DNA of 37,097 nt, taken from positions 1 through 37,097 of the forward strand of contig CADCEQ010000027.1 of NCBI GenBank assembly GCA_902800435.1, in the 5' to 3' direction. The notes below the pieces were generated by a model. That model was not told the DNA's origin, searched no databases, and saw only the letters and a list, made by a program, of their open reading frames with translations. Source of the DNA: an uncultured Prevotellaceae bacterium (GTDB lineage Bacteria > Bacteroidota > Bacteroidia > Bacteroidales > Bacteroidaceae). Below are positions 16,233 to 26,194 of this stretch, piece by piece (the stretch's first letter is position 1; the number at the start of each line of letters is the position of its first letter). A program made the position numbers and the translations under genes.

Positions 16233-18803
16233 ATGATTATGAGAAAAAAGCTACAATTACTATTCACTCTGCTGCTGGCTTTGCCGATGGGAATGCTGGC
16301 ACAGGGAACAACGTGGACTGAAGCCACGCAGCTGCCATTGGGGCAGGAGAAGAGCGGACAGCTCTCGACTGACAGGAAGACGGAGTTCTGGAAGTTTACC
16401 GTCACCGCCGACGGTGCTGCCAAGATTGTCATCACACCGGGAAGCGGCCTGCGTGTCCAAGACTTGCGGTTGTACTACTACCAGAGCGACGGGTCGAACT
16501 ACTGGGAGCGCACGTCGAACAACTTCTGGATAAACCCCAGCTGGTATGAGGGCGAACTGAAGGTCCCCGACATGGCTCCCGGCACCTATCTTCTCAAGGT
16601 GACGCATGGTGAGGGCGCGGCGCAGTACACCATCAAGGTGGAGTTTACGCCCAGCACCTACGCGAATAATAATGAGGTTGACGGCTGGGACCCACGGTCC
16701 GACAAGAAACCCTGCACGCTGCCTTTGAACCATACCGTGCAAGGGCATCTCGGCTATGGCTATGCCAAGGGCAGCGAAGATGATGAGGACTGGTACACGT
16801 TCACCGTTGCCGACGACGGTGTGGCCAACATCAAGATCATCCCCGAGAGCACGCTCCGCATAGAGGACCTGCGCCTCTACTTCTTTCAGAGCGACGGCAC
16901 GAACTACTGGGAGCGCACCGACCATAACTACTGGATCAACCCCAGCTGGTATGAGGGCAACCTGAACATACCCAACCTGGCTCCCGGCACCTACCTCGTC
17001 AAGGTGAAGCGTGGCCAGGGCTATGGCGGCTACGAGCTGACCTACACCTTCACGGCCAATACCTACGCCAACGACCACGAGCCCGACGGCTGGAACCCAC
17101 TGTCAGACGAGAAGCCCGGCACACTCCCCCTGAACAAGACGATGCAGGGACACCTGGGCTACGGCTACCAGAAGAGCAGCGAAGACGACGACGACTTCTG
17201 GACGTTCGAGGTGAAGCGCGACGGTGCCGTCAACATCAACATCAAGCCTGGCGAGAACCTGCGTATTGAAGACCTGCGCCTCTACTACTATCAGAGTGAC
17301 GGTAAGAACTACTGGGAGCGCAAAGACCACAACTTCTGGATCAACCCCAGCTGGTATGAGGGCAACCTGAACATACCCAACATGGCTCCTGGCACCTACC
17401 TCATCAAGGTGAAGCGCGGCCAGGGCTATGGCGGCTACGAGCTGACCTACACCCTTGAGCCTCAGGCATACAAGAACGACGCCGAGCCTAACAACGACTG
17501 GAAAGAAGGTCGCGACAACAACTATCTGGCCCGCGGACAGGAGAAGCAGGGACACCTGGGCTACGGCTATCAGAAGAGCAGCGAGGACGATGTCGACTTC
17601 TACCGCATCAGCGTACCCTGCGACGGTAAGGTGATCCTCACTTACACGCCAACCGATGTCAACAGCAAACTGCGCGTCGACGACATCCGCTTCTACTATA
17701 TCCAGAGCGACGGTTCCAACTACTGGGAGCGCACGTCGAACACCTTCTGGATTAACCCCAGCTGGTATCTGGGCACGCTGACCGTCCCCGACGTTGCTCC
17801 CGGCGACTACTTGGTGAAGGTGAAACGCGGCGAGGGCTACGGTGCCTACTCGCTGAAGTATGACTTCGAACAGGACCCGCTGCCCGACGACGGCCAGGCA
17901 GAGAACGACTGGAAGAAGCCTACGAAACTGGCAAAGGGCAAGACCCTGTCAGGCCACCTCGGCTACGGCTACGCCAACGGTAATGAGGACAGCGAGGACT
18001 GGTACGAGGTGACGATGACCAGCACCGGCACGCTGACCATCAACATCCAGCCCGGCGACAACCTGCGCATCGACGACGTGCGTCTGTACTACTATCAGGA
18101 CGACCGCTCTAACTACTGGGAGCGCACGAAAGGCAATTTCCACATCAATCCCAGCTGGTACTTAGGCTCACTGGTCACAGAGAACGTGGAGGCTGGTGAC
18201 TACCTGATTAAAGTACACCGCGGTGAGGGACGTGGCAACTACCGCATATCGTTCAACGCCGACCTGACCGACGTGGAGCCTGCCAAACCACTGGAGGATG
18301 AACCGTACGACCCGCAGCCCGGCTACGATGACGACACCCCGACGCCCGACCCCGACGACCCGGGCAGCGACGTCATCGACGAATTCACGCTGTGGTACAC
18401 GCTCGACACGGGCGGCACCGTGGGCTATAAGCTCTCTGAGAAGCCTCAGGTACGCCTGCTCGGCGCCGAGACCACCGTTACGTCGAGCCGCGGCGTGATG
18501 ACCTTCGAGACTATGAAAATCTGGAAGTTCACGCTCAATGCCGGTGGTGCCACGGCCATCGAAGAGGCAGTTGCCCCCGTTCAGTCCGAGGCTGAGGGCA
18601 GCGTCAGCCGCGGCGACGACGCCCTCGTATTTAGCGGCTGCCGTCCCGGCGAGCCTGTCGGCATCTACACCACCGGCGGCCGTCTCGTCAGCCAGCACCG
18701 CATCGGCAGCGACGGCAGCCTCGAACTCTCACTCGGCACGCTCCGTCCGGGCCTGTACATTGTGAAAGCAGGAAGTGTCAACATTAAATTCTTGAAGAAA
18801 TGA
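16233..18803 (+). CDS. secreted five-repeat beta-sandwich protein with type IX-like sorting domain
   Basis: The protein has 856 residues and a signal peptide ending near MLAQ (residue 24); ATG 16233 or 16239 could each be the start. Five tandem units carry NYWER at residues 89, 224, 359, 496 and 627, so the period is 131-137. Each has the pattern GHLGYGY, a DED or EDxxDW acidic turn, LRIEDLRLYYYQSDG, NYWER, FWINPSWYEG and PGTYLxKVxRG. The fold resembles pre-peptidase C-terminal or jelly-roll binding domains. A Pro/Asp linker (about 690-712) leads to a ~50-residue beta module and a C-terminal sorting domain ending GLYIVKAGSVNIKFLKK. It probably sits on the cell surface. The acidic turns suggest calcium, which is inference. 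Its stop overlaps the next start by ATGA. Confidence 0.85.
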   Translation: MIMRKKLQLLFTLLLALPMGMLAQGTTWTEATQLPLGQEKSGQLSTDRKTEFWKFTVTADGAAKIVITPGSGLRVQDLRLYYYQSDGSNYWERTSNNFWINPSWYEGELKVPDMAPGTYLLKVTHGEGAAQYTIKVEFTPSTYANNNEVDGWDPRSDKKPCTLPLNHTVQGHLGYGYAKGSEDDEDWYTFTVADDGVANIKIIPESTLRIEDLRLYFFQSDGTNYWERTDHNYWINPSWYEGNLNIPNLAPGTYLVKVKRGQGYGGYELTYTFTANTYANDHEPDGWNPLSDEKPGTLPLNKTMQGHLGYGYQKSSEDDDDFWTFEVKRDGAVNINIKPGENLRIEDLRLYYYQSDGKNYWERKDHNFWINPSWYEGNLNIPNMAPGTYLIKVKRGQGYGGYELTYTLEPQAYKNDAEPNNDWKEGRDNNYLARGQEKQGHLGYGYQKSSEDDVDFYRISVPCDGKVILTYTPTDVNSKLRVDDIRFYYIQSDGSNYWERTSNTFWINPSWYLGTLTVPDVAPGDYLVKVKRGEGYGAYSLKYDFEQDPLPDDGQAENDWKKPTKLAKGKTLSGHLGYGYANGNEDSEDWYEVTMTSTGTLTINIQPGDNLRIDDVRLYYYQDDRSNYWERTKGNFHINPSWYLGSLVTENVEAGDYLIKVHRGEGRGNYRISFNADLTDVEPAKPLEDEPYDPQPGYDDDTPTPDPDDPGSDVIDEFTLWYTLDTGGTVGYKLSEKPQVRLLGAETTVTSSRGVMTFETMKIWKFTLNAGGATAIEEAVAPVQSEAEGSVSRGDDALVFSGCRPGEPVGIYTTGGRLVSQHRIGSDGSLELSLGTLRPGLYIVKAGSVNIKFLKK
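16931..17453 (+). repeat. near-identical intragenic DNA repeat, 405 bp apart
   Basis: About 118 bp at 16931-17048 recurs at 17336-17453 with only a handful of differences. The offset is 405 bp, exactly three times the 135-residue protein period. The other units are much more diverged, so units 2 and 3 were duplicated or homogenised recently. Copy number may vary between strains. Confidence 0.75.
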
Positions 18804-20299
18804 AACCAACCAATATCATCATATCAGCAATGACAGCCCTGCTCCTGATGACAGGGCTGACAGCCGCCCAGGCTCAGGGCATACGCGTACATTATAAGAA
18901 TGGCAACACGGTCGACATACCCGCCGCCCTCTTCGACCACATGTCGCCGGGCTACCAGAAGAATACCGATCCTGACATCCCCGACAATCCCGACACCGGC
19001 GATGATTTCAGGGTTGATCCACTCGACCTCAGTTCACCGTTCGTCAGCATTCTGAAGGATGCGGGTATGCCCATCTACACAGGCTCCAGTGCGCCTACAC
19101 TCAACGGCACATTCAGCCTGAAGCCCCCAAAGCTCGTGAAGTTCTGGAGCACAGACCCGGAGGATGCCGACCTGGATGACATCGTCGAAAATGCAGAGTT
19201 GGTCGTCAAGTTCGCCGGACAGTCGGGCAGCAGCGTCTATGTCGATATGTACGCCATTGACGAGGATGGTACCGACTACGCCATCGGCTCGTCGATGTAT
19301 CAGGGTACTCAGGGTATAAAAGCTCATATTACCGGTTCGGGGAGCAATTTTACCGTCGGCTTCGTTGTGACTACCGAGATACCCTCATGGGGCATCTTCA
19401 TCCGCCTTGCCTACATCATGTCGGGCGAGGTTAGCGGAGGAACGCTGAAAAACCTCTACATTGCCGAGGCATCGCTCGACGAGAACAACAATATCGAGGA
19501 ATATGCCATCGGCAAGGACGGTGACGGCACCAGTCCCGCCACTACGTGGAATCCCAGAATCTATACCGACGACAGCCGAAGCTTGACGGCAACAAAGTTG
19601 GCCCGCCGCCTGATGGCCAAGAGGGCTGCCAGCGAGGAATACTGGTACACCATCTACAAGACCGACGGCACTGAGTTGAAGGTGCTGCAGGACGAGCTTG
19701 ACTACGTCGAGACCTACGAGGCTGAGTTCGACGAGCGTATCACGCAGCAAATTCCCCAGGAGTATCTCTCGAAGATGGCCACCCACATGCCCATCTACGA
19801 TGGCAGCACGCCACCGGCCGTTGACGGCACGTTTGCGGTGCATCCCGTAGAGGTGGTCTTTGCGTCGGACAATTATCATTCGAATAACATAGCCGACCTT
19901 TACCTGCATTTCTTTGACCAGAATTCCGTGAAGAATACCATCCTGTACGAGGACAAGACCTTAGACGGCGGTGGCGAGAAGACAGAAATGATTATTATGG
20001 GGCAGGGAGACAACTTCACGGTCTTTGCCGTTGTTCCCGGCGCCGAGCCCGAAAATAATATCACATACAAGATGGCGACTATCATTTCGGGCACCATGAC
20101 GGCCAACGGTATCAAGAACTGCTATTATGCGATACTGATGGTAGACAAGGTGGATCCTAATGAAAAAATAATGAGAGTCGGCACGTACCGTATCTTCAAG
20201 GACGGCGATGGTCTGGCCTCACCGTCGTCATGGTCGGCGCGCGGCACCGAGCGTGAGTCCATTACTGACGGTTCCGCCTCAGTCATCACAGCGAAATAA
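18800..20299 (+). CDS. secreted protein with two calycin-like domains
   Basis: The protein has 499 residues and a signal peptide ending near AQAQG (26). A short N-terminal hook (IRVHYKNGNTVDIPAALFDH) precedes a ~170-residue domain (about 80-250). A second hook (YTIYKTDGTELKVLQDEL, about 283-300) precedes a second copy (about 320-478). Shared landmarks are MPIYxG, xGTFxLxP, a GSGxNFTV or GQGDNFTV strand, xIMSG or xIISG, and a final KDGDG with TxxSW or TTW. A third copy ends the protein at 22093-26166. The pattern suggests a lipocalin/calycin-type beta-barrel; I cannot name a family. There is no C-terminal sorting domain. Translation is coupled by ATGA to the preceding sorted protein. Confidence 0.8.
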   Translation: MKPTNIIISAMTALLLMTGLTAAQAQGIRVHYKNGNTVDIPAALFDHMSPGYQKNTDPDIPDNPDTGDDFRVDPLDLSSPFVSILKDAGMPIYTGSSAPTLNGTFSLKPPKLVKFWSTDPEDADLDDIVENAELVVKFAGQSGSSVYVDMYAIDEDGTDYAIGSSMYQGTQGIKAHITGSGSNFTVGFVVTTEIPSWGIFIRLAYIMSGEVSGGTLKNLYIAEASLDENNNIEEYAIGKDGDGTSPATTWNPRIYTDDSRSLTATKLARRLMAKRAASEEYWYTIYKTDGTELKVLQDELDYVETYEAEFDERITQQIPQEYLSKMATHMPIYDGSTPPAVDGTFAVHPVEVVFASDNYHSNNIADLYLHFFDQNSVKNTILYEDKTLDGGGEKTEMIIMGQGDNFTVFAVVPGAEPENNITYKMATIISGTMTANGIKNCYYAILMVDKVDPNEKIMRVGTYRIFKDGDGLASPSSWSARGTERESITDGSASVITAK

Positions 20300-20318
20300 C
20301 AGTCACTCAACCTTATGA

Positions 20319-20349
20319 GACAGGCGGATTGCCAGGCAGTTCGCCTGTC
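20319..20349 (+). other. hairpin between modules 1 and 2
   Basis: GACAGGCG (20319-20326) pairs with CGCCTGTC (20342-20349) around a 15-nt loop, in the 72-nt gap between two co-oriented genes. There is no following T-run, so it is more likely a processing or stabilising hairpin, or a weak attenuator, than a full terminator. Confidence 0.4.
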
Positions 20350-20371
20350 ATAGTCTAAACAAAACAGCAAT

Positions 20372-22096
20372 ATGATGAACAGAATAGCATTATCCATCGT
20401 CAGCCTCCTGGCATGGCCGCTGCTCAGCACGGCCGCCGTGAAGCCCGTCAACGTGGCTCACAAGAAAACCGTGAAGCGCATTGAGCGCACCACTCGCCGA
20501 ACCACGCGTGCCGACGCCACCCGACAGGGCGTCAAGGCGACGCTTAGGTACGAACAGACAGCCGATATGCCGACGCCGCGTATGGCTCACCAGGTGTTGC
20601 CCTCAGGCGACGGCTTCGTCGTGGTTGGCGGGCGCACCACCGGCTTCCAGCTGACCAAGACCGCCGAGCTGTGGCAGAACGGCACGTGGACGAGCCTCAA
20701 CATCGACAACGCCCACGACGGCGCCTTCTCCGTTCGTCTCGGCGACGGGCGCTACATGGTCGGCGGCGGCTTTTCCAAGGCAGGCGGCTCGGGCCAGAGC
20801 CGTGCCACCGATATCTACAACCCGCAGACCCGCACTTTCGCCCCGGGTCCGCAGCTGACCGTGGCCCGTGCCCAGAGTATGGCCATTAACGTCAACGGTA
20901 ACGTCTACGTCAGCGGCAACTGGTATGCTGACGACCCGACGATGGACCTCTATGACGGTACGTCGTTCAAGGCGGTGGGTGAGACCGACGGTCGCTCTAA
21001 CCCCTATATAATGGCCGACCGTGAGGGCTGTGTTTATGTGCTGTCAGCTTACGACACCTATGGCGGGAGCTATGGTTTCTACACCGATGAGGACGGCGAC
21101 CAGCTGCTGCTGGCCGACAGATATTCCCCATCTACGGGTGAAACAAGGTACTTCGGACTGCCATTCTCGCCGGAGTCGTTTCCTATGGGGCTGCCCGACG
21201 ACACGCGCCCTTCCGACTACCACATCACCTACGACGGCAATAACTGCTACCTGATGCTGATCAAGACGACCGATGGCTACAAGCTCTATATGCTCGACCT
21301 TGATGACTCCCAGCTCTATGTGTTCAGCTCGTTCGACATCCCTGCTGCCGACGATGCTGGGAAAGCCATCACGTGGCGCGGCGGCGTGTTGGTCAACGAG
21401 TCGCGGAAGGAGGCCTACCTGATAGGAGCCAGCGGCACGATAGGCAATCAGACGCTCCACGTCATCAGCCTGAACTACGTCAGCGATGACTGGACCATCG
21501 CCTCGGCCACGGGCTTCAAGCACAACGTGCTGACAGCGTCGTGGGCTGTGCTTGCCGACGGTCGCCTGGCTTGCACGGGTGGTGGCATCAAGGACAATAC
21601 CGACGCCCAGCGGACGGCATACCTCATCACCCCGACGGTAGCCGGACAGGGCTATGAAGACACACCCGTCAATCCCTCGGCAGGCGGTCCTACTCTCATC
21701 GTTTGGCTGAAGTCGGGCGAGAAAGTCAGCTACGAACTGGCTGATGCTCCTGTGACCTCATTCTCGGATGGCAAGCTCATTATTAGTACAAACAAGGCTA
21801 CCATTTCATACGAACGGAAAAACGTACTCCGCTACACCTTCGAGAACGTGGTGACCAAGGGTATTGAGCTGATGCCCGGCGAGCGTCGTGTCGAGATAAA
21901 CCGCGAGGGCGATGAAATTACCTTCCGCGGACTACCCGTAGGAAGCTATGCCAGAGTCTACTCGGTCAACGGTATGCTTATTGAACAGCGCAGGGTGTCT
22001 GATACTCAGCCCCAGACCATTTCTCTCCAGAACCGCCCCAACGGCGTGTATATTGTGAAGGCTGGAACAGAAACCATTAAACTGATGAAGCGATGA
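20372..22096 (+). CDS. secreted kelch-type beta-propeller protein with type IX-like sorting domain
   Basis: The protein has 574 residues. After the signal peptide (cleavage near STAA) comes a strongly basic segment, KKTVKRIERTTRRTTRAD, nearly identical to that of the paralogue at 26195-27946. Residues ~60-430 are kelch/galactose-oxidase-like repeats: GFVVVGGRTT with TAELWQNGTW, RYMVGGGF with TDIYNPQTRTF, and NVYVSGN with MDLYDGTSF. Next is the ~50-residue beta module (about 438-490, VWLKSGEKVSYEL to VLRYTFE), then a sorting domain ending GVYIVKAGTETIKLMKR. No catalytic oxidase residues stand out, so a binding role is more likely. Its stop overlaps the next gene by ATGA. Confidence 0.85.
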   Translation: MMNRIALSIVSLLAWPLLSTAAVKPVNVAHKKTVKRIERTTRRTTRADATRQGVKATLRYEQTADMPTPRMAHQVLPSGDGFVVVGGRTTGFQLTKTAELWQNGTWTSLNIDNAHDGAFSVRLGDGRYMVGGGFSKAGGSGQSRATDIYNPQTRTFAPGPQLTVARAQSMAINVNGNVYVSGNWYADDPTMDLYDGTSFKAVGETDGRSNPYIMADREGCVYVLSAYDTYGGSYGFYTDEDGDQLLLADRYSPSTGETRYFGLPFSPESFPMGLPDDTRPSDYHITYDGNNCYLMLIKTTDGYKLYMLDLDDSQLYVFSSFDIPAADDAGKAITWRGGVLVNESRKEAYLIGASGTIGNQTLHVISLNYVSDDWTIASATGFKHNVLTASWAVLADGRLACTGGGIKDNTDAQRTAYLITPTVAGQGYEDTPVNPSAGGPTLIVWLKSGEKVSYELADAPVTSFSDGKLIISTNKATISYERKNVLRYTFENVVTKGIELMPGERRVEINREGDEITFRGLPVGSYARVYSVNGMLIEQRRVSDTQPQTISLQNRPNGVYIVKAGTETIKLMKR

Positions 22097-25000
22097 AGAC
22101 AGACTTTAGAATACAGAACTGGCTGCGCTGTGCAGCCATCATGTTCCTTGCTGTGGCTGGCAGTCTGACTGCTTCGGCACAGGAGATAGAGGGTGGCGAG
22201 GCATTCTATATCTACCAAAACGACGGACATTTCGATGGGTTCTTCTACGACCAGGTAAAACAAATCAGGTACTCGCGTTTCGATACGTTGGGTATTGAGC
22301 GTAGTGAGTACGTCTCTCAGGAGATTGTCACAGAAGACAGCGTCTATCGCATCATGCTGACGGCCATCGACTCAGTGTCGTTTGTACAGCCTGAGATACG
22401 CTTTGCCAAAGGTGTGCGCTTCATGCGCGACGAGGGTATGATGGACTACTATGTGACGTGTACAGACATGGACTTGGTTTTCGACATCTCTATGCCTAAG
22501 ACGCTGCGACCGAACGTAGGCGATGTGTTGTCATGTACAGAATTGGAGGGCCATGAGGGGGCCTTTGTTGGAAAGGTGGCCAGTGTGAAGGAAAAGGACG
22601 GTTCGCTGGTTGTGGAGTGTGGCTATGTCGATGAACTGAGCGATGTGTTCGACCAATTCATTACCGTTGAACAGGTACAGCAGGTAGAAACACCGGAGGG
22701 TAGCAGGATGCGCCGTCGGATTGCCGGCCTGAACGCCCCGAAGCGTATTGATGGTAATTTTAACGTGAACTTGTTCCAAGCCTCTACTGACATGGAGGCA
22801 AACCTTTACCTGGCCGAGAAGTGTAAGGTTGGCTTTGGCATGCACTTTGGAATGGCGATGGCTGTGAAGGCAGTCTATAACTGTACATGGGAGGAATTCT
22901 ATATCAAGACCGAGTTGCTCAGCCAGTTCGATGTAGGAGCAAAATTCAGCTTTGACGGACAGATAGACCGTACCTTCGAACCTGACAATATTCCTGGTCT
23001 TGGTGCTCTGATAGCCCGTTTCTCAAGGGTGCCCTTCCCTGCCAACTTCCCGATGATGTATATCGAGGTTGTTCCTAAACCGGTCGTTCGTGTGGAGGGA
23101 CACTTCAACTTGGCATACGGCTTCAGCCGCCAGACCAAGATGCTAGCCATGTCGATGGAGATTATGGACCACTCGCCGTATCTGACGTTCCGTGCCAACC
23201 TCAGCAATGCGGGACTGTTGATGCCTGTAGAGACGAGCACAGAGCGTAATGTGTCTCTTACTGCTGAACTTAACGGAATGGTGCATCCATGCCTGAAGTT
23301 CCCTATAAACATCGGCAATGAGTCATGGATGCAGTATCTTGCCGAGTTCAAATGCGGCAACGACCTCTTTGTCGGACCGAAACTCACTGGTAGTATCAGC
23401 TATGACTTGCTGAAAGACAATGACAACATCTATGATACGTTCAAGGATGCCAAACTCAACTTAACCCTGGTTCAGTTTGACGATGAGTATGGAGCTACGT
23501 TCAAGGCCTTTAAGAAGAAGTGGGAACTGAAGGAGACGAAGTCCTTTGGATACGGCAGTATGGACTTTACCCTTTTCCCGAGCATTTCTGACATGAAGGT
23601 CGAACTGTCTGGCGATAATGAGGATGTTGTGAAGTGTCAATACAAAACCGAGGGCGATGTGTTCTACCCCCAGAAGTTAGGCGTCGGCCTTTATACCAAG
23701 GCGAATGAGGATGATATCGAGTATACCAAACTCTATAGGTCTAAACTACGCGATGAATTGTATTTCATGAACACCTTCAACAATGTCGATGTCGATATCA
23801 CCAATATAGATGCGGGAGAATACAGGGTTCGACCGTTAATTGTACATGCGCTATTGGGATATATCCCTGTTTACTCCCAGGAGCAGGTGGTCATTATCGA
23901 GCCAAAAGAACTGACGCTCAAGCCAGAGGAAATTACTGCCGAAGAGGAGGGTGGTGAGTTTGTCGTCACTCTTGTCTCGAAGCAAGACATGCCCATCACC
24001 GCCAATCCCAACGACGACTGGATTACCACTGAAATAGTCGGGCCTTCTGGTGGCGAGAAGTATCGTGTAATGAAAGTCAAGGTTGCGGAGAACAATACCG
24101 ATGCTTATCGTACGGGAACCGTCACCGTGCGCCAGCGGTACACGCAGACAGAATTTGTAGAGAAGACACTCACTGTCAAGCAGTATGGTGGCCTGCAGTT
24201 GTCTCCCTCATTGCTGGTTTTCCCCAAGGAGGGTAGCACCAAGACCGTCAACATCCTGACATCGATGGACCCCATCACCATCGACCTGAACGACGGCAAG
24301 GACTGGCTCACCTACGACCTCGAAAAGCGCACGCTGACCATCACCGCCAGTGAGAACACCGGCGCACAGCGCACAGCCACTGTCATCGTATCAGCGTGGA
24401 GCAGCAAGCACAATGGCTTTAATGCCACCAAACTGACCGTCCGGCAGGATGGAGCCATCAATGCCTCTGTGCAGCCCTCGGCACTTACCTTCCAGCCCAA
24501 TGGCGGCACACAGCAGGTGAGCGTCACGCTGGGTGCCGGCGTCACGCTGACCGGTGCTACTGTGAGCGAAGATGCCAAGGACTGGCTCATTGCCGAGAAG
24601 GGCACCAGCCATGTCAACATCACGGCGATGCCAAACACCGTGGCTCAGCAGCGTCAGGGAACCGTTTACTGCGAAGTCACCAAGGACGATACCGGCGAAA
24701 TGGTGGAGATGCCAGTCAGCGTGACTCAGGAGATGAGCACGGCATCTATCAGTCCCGCCTCTCTCTTGTTCGCGGCCAGCGGCGGCGTGCAACAGGCCAG
24801 AATTGACAAGGGCAACTTCGCCTACTGCGACGTTCTCAGCATCAGTGACGAAGGTAAGGGATGGGTGAGTGCTACGGCCGATACTGACGGCACGGTAAAC
24901 GTCACCGTCGAAGCCAACGGCCTGTCCGTGCAGCGTGAATGTACCATCAACTGCTGGGTTAGCAGCGTCAAGAGTCCTTCCTATGAGGAAATGATGATAC

Positions 25001-26166
25001 TGCCCCTCAAGGTAATACAGGAACCGCGCAGTGCGCTGGAGCCTGTCACGCCCGATGGTGACAAGAGTCCGTTCAGCTATATTACATTCAGTGCCGAACG
25101 CTACGTTGAGTACATCTCTGCCATTGAAGGAAAAGCCGACACCATAGTCCGTATCATGCCGTCCTTCGTATTCAAACCCGACAATGCCCAGTTCACCGTC
25201 AAATACGGTAAGGACGTCAACCACTATGAATGCGTTGGCTATCAGGAGTGGTCTTCGAACGATACGAAAACAAGAGCCACCCTGTCGTTTGACGTGGAAA
25301 AGAAGACCGACAAGGTGAAAAACGTGCGGTATGTCCAGGATAGCGAGAGCCACCTGTCAATAACTATTTGGGGAGCCACCGGCAATTTGACCAGCAACGT
25401 GTCAATGGCGCTGACCGTCAATGAGTTCCCGTTAGAGGTTAACGGTCGGTCTTACAAGCATGGTAAGTACACCATTGCCGACGGCCTCCTCTTCAGCAGT
25501 TTCAACGCCGTGCAAGATGCGAGAACAACTTACACCCTCAGCGAACTTGGAAAGGAAATCTATGGCGAAGAGGGTATTGATCCTGTCAGCGACCATATCA
25601 CATACCTGCCATACAACGATCCTAGGGACTATGTGGAGATATACATATCCTACAAGGAGGGCCAGGGCGAGCCCATCGACCTGGATTGGCCCGAAAGTGA
25701 GGTTATGGCAAGCCTGAAGAAGGACGGTATGCCCGTCTACGAGGGAAACAATCCGCCGGAAGTCAGCGGAACCTACCAACTGTCGCCCTTCAAGCTCGTG
25801 GCCGACCCCACAGGTAATGCCGGTGCAGAGATGGTGGAGAGTGGTCTCGACGGCGTAGTCCTGAAGTTCAGTGGACAAGCTGACGGAGAAATCAATGTCA
25901 GCATGTACTTCACGGCAAATGGCGTGGCCAGTGAGGCTGATAATGATATGAAGGCACTTATCACCGGCAACGGCAACCAGTTCAGCATCTGCGTGCCTGA
26001 CGGCTATGGTGGCGCCAATATCATCTCAGGCGTGATAGAAAACGGTGCCATCAGCGACCTTCACTTAGCCTCCTGCGATATGAAAAAAGCAGGCCAGCAC
26101 GTAGTTCTGACGGACGACGACGGCTACAGTTCAACAACCACCTGGTCACCAGGGAATGACGAGTAA
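22093..26166 (+). CDS. giant secreted BACON-domain protein with C-terminal calycin-like domain
   Basis: The protein has 1357 residues and a signal peptide ending near TASAQ (30). Residues ~35-105 form an N-terminal domain shared with the giants at 27943 and 32100 (YIYQNDGHFDGFFYDQV, DTLGIERSEYV, AIDSVSFV). A long beta-rich region of unknown fold follows to ~600. Four BACON-like Ig domains come next (starts near 606, 700, 788 and 881), each ending in a xVxQ strand (LTVKQYGG, LTVRQDG, VSVTQE, LKVIQEP). BACON domains are usually linked to carbohydrate or mucin contact. A spacer (~980-1200) leads to a calycin-like domain (~1206-1357, DGMPVYEGNNPPEVSGTY) homologous to those at 18800-20299. No sorting domain is seen. 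Confidence 0.85.
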   Translation: MKTDFRIQNWLRCAAIMFLAVAGSLTASAQEIEGGEAFYIYQNDGHFDGFFYDQVKQIRYSRFDTLGIERSEYVSQEIVTEDSVYRIMLTAIDSVSFVQPEIRFAKGVRFMRDEGMMDYYVTCTDMDLVFDISMPKTLRPNVGDVLSCTELEGHEGAFVGKVASVKEKDGSLVVECGYVDELSDVFDQFITVEQVQQVETPEGSRMRRRIAGLNAPKRIDGNFNVNLFQASTDMEANLYLAEKCKVGFGMHFGMAMAVKAVYNCTWEEFYIKTELLSQFDVGAKFSFDGQIDRTFEPDNIPGLGALIARFSRVPFPANFPMMYIEVVPKPVVRVEGHFNLAYGFSRQTKMLAMSMEIMDHSPYLTFRANLSNAGLLMPVETSTERNVSLTAELNGMVHPCLKFPINIGNESWMQYLAEFKCGNDLFVGPKLTGSISYDLLKDNDNIYDTFKDAKLNLTLVQFDDEYGATFKAFKKKWELKETKSFGYGSMDFTLFPSISDMKVELSGDNEDVVKCQYKTEGDVFYPQKLGVGLYTKANEDDIEYTKLYRSKLRDELYFMNTFNNVDVDITNIDAGEYRVRPLIVHALLGYIPVYSQEQVVIIEPKELTLKPEEITAEEEGGEFVVTLVSKQDMPITANPNDDWITTEIVGPSGGEKYRVMKVKVAENNTDAYRTGTVTVRQRYTQTEFVEKTLTVKQYGGLQLSPSLLVFPKEGSTKTVNILTSMDPITIDLNDGKDWLTYDLEKRTLTITASENTGAQRTATVIVSAWSSKHNGFNATKLTVRQDGAINASVQPSALTFQPNGGTQQVSVTLGAGVTLTGATVSEDAKDWLIAEKGTSHVNITAMPNTVAQQRQGTVYCEVTKDDTGEMVEMPVSVTQEMSTASISPASLLFAASGGVQQARIDKGNFAYCDVLSISDEGKGWVSATADTDGTVNVTVEANGLSVQRECTINCWVSSVKSPSYEEMMILPLKVIQEPRSALEPVTPDGDKSPFSYITFSAERYVEYISAIEGKADTIVRIMPSFVFKPDNAQFTVKYGKDVNHYECVGYQEWSSNDTKTRATLSFDVEKKTDKVKNVRYVQDSESHLSITIWGATGNLTSNVSMALTVNEFPLEVNGRSYKHGKYTIADGLLFSSFNAVQDARTTYTLSELGKEIYGEEGIDPVSDHITYLPYNDPRDYVEIYISYKEGQGEPIDLDWPESEVMASLKKDGMPVYEGNNPPEVSGTYQLSPFKLVADPTGNAGAEMVESGLDGVVLKFSGQADGEINVSMYFTANGVASEADNDMKALITGNGNQFSICVPDGYGGANIISGVIENGAISDLHLASCDMKKAGQHVVLTDDDGYSSTTTWSPGNDE

Positions 26167-26194
26167 CAGAAATCTTCAGATATTAAAAAAGAAT

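Noticed and set aside
20372..22096. Galactose oxidase-type enzyme
   Set aside because: The kelch repeats match, but no copper-binding Tyr/His set can be pointed out; kept as a binding propeller.
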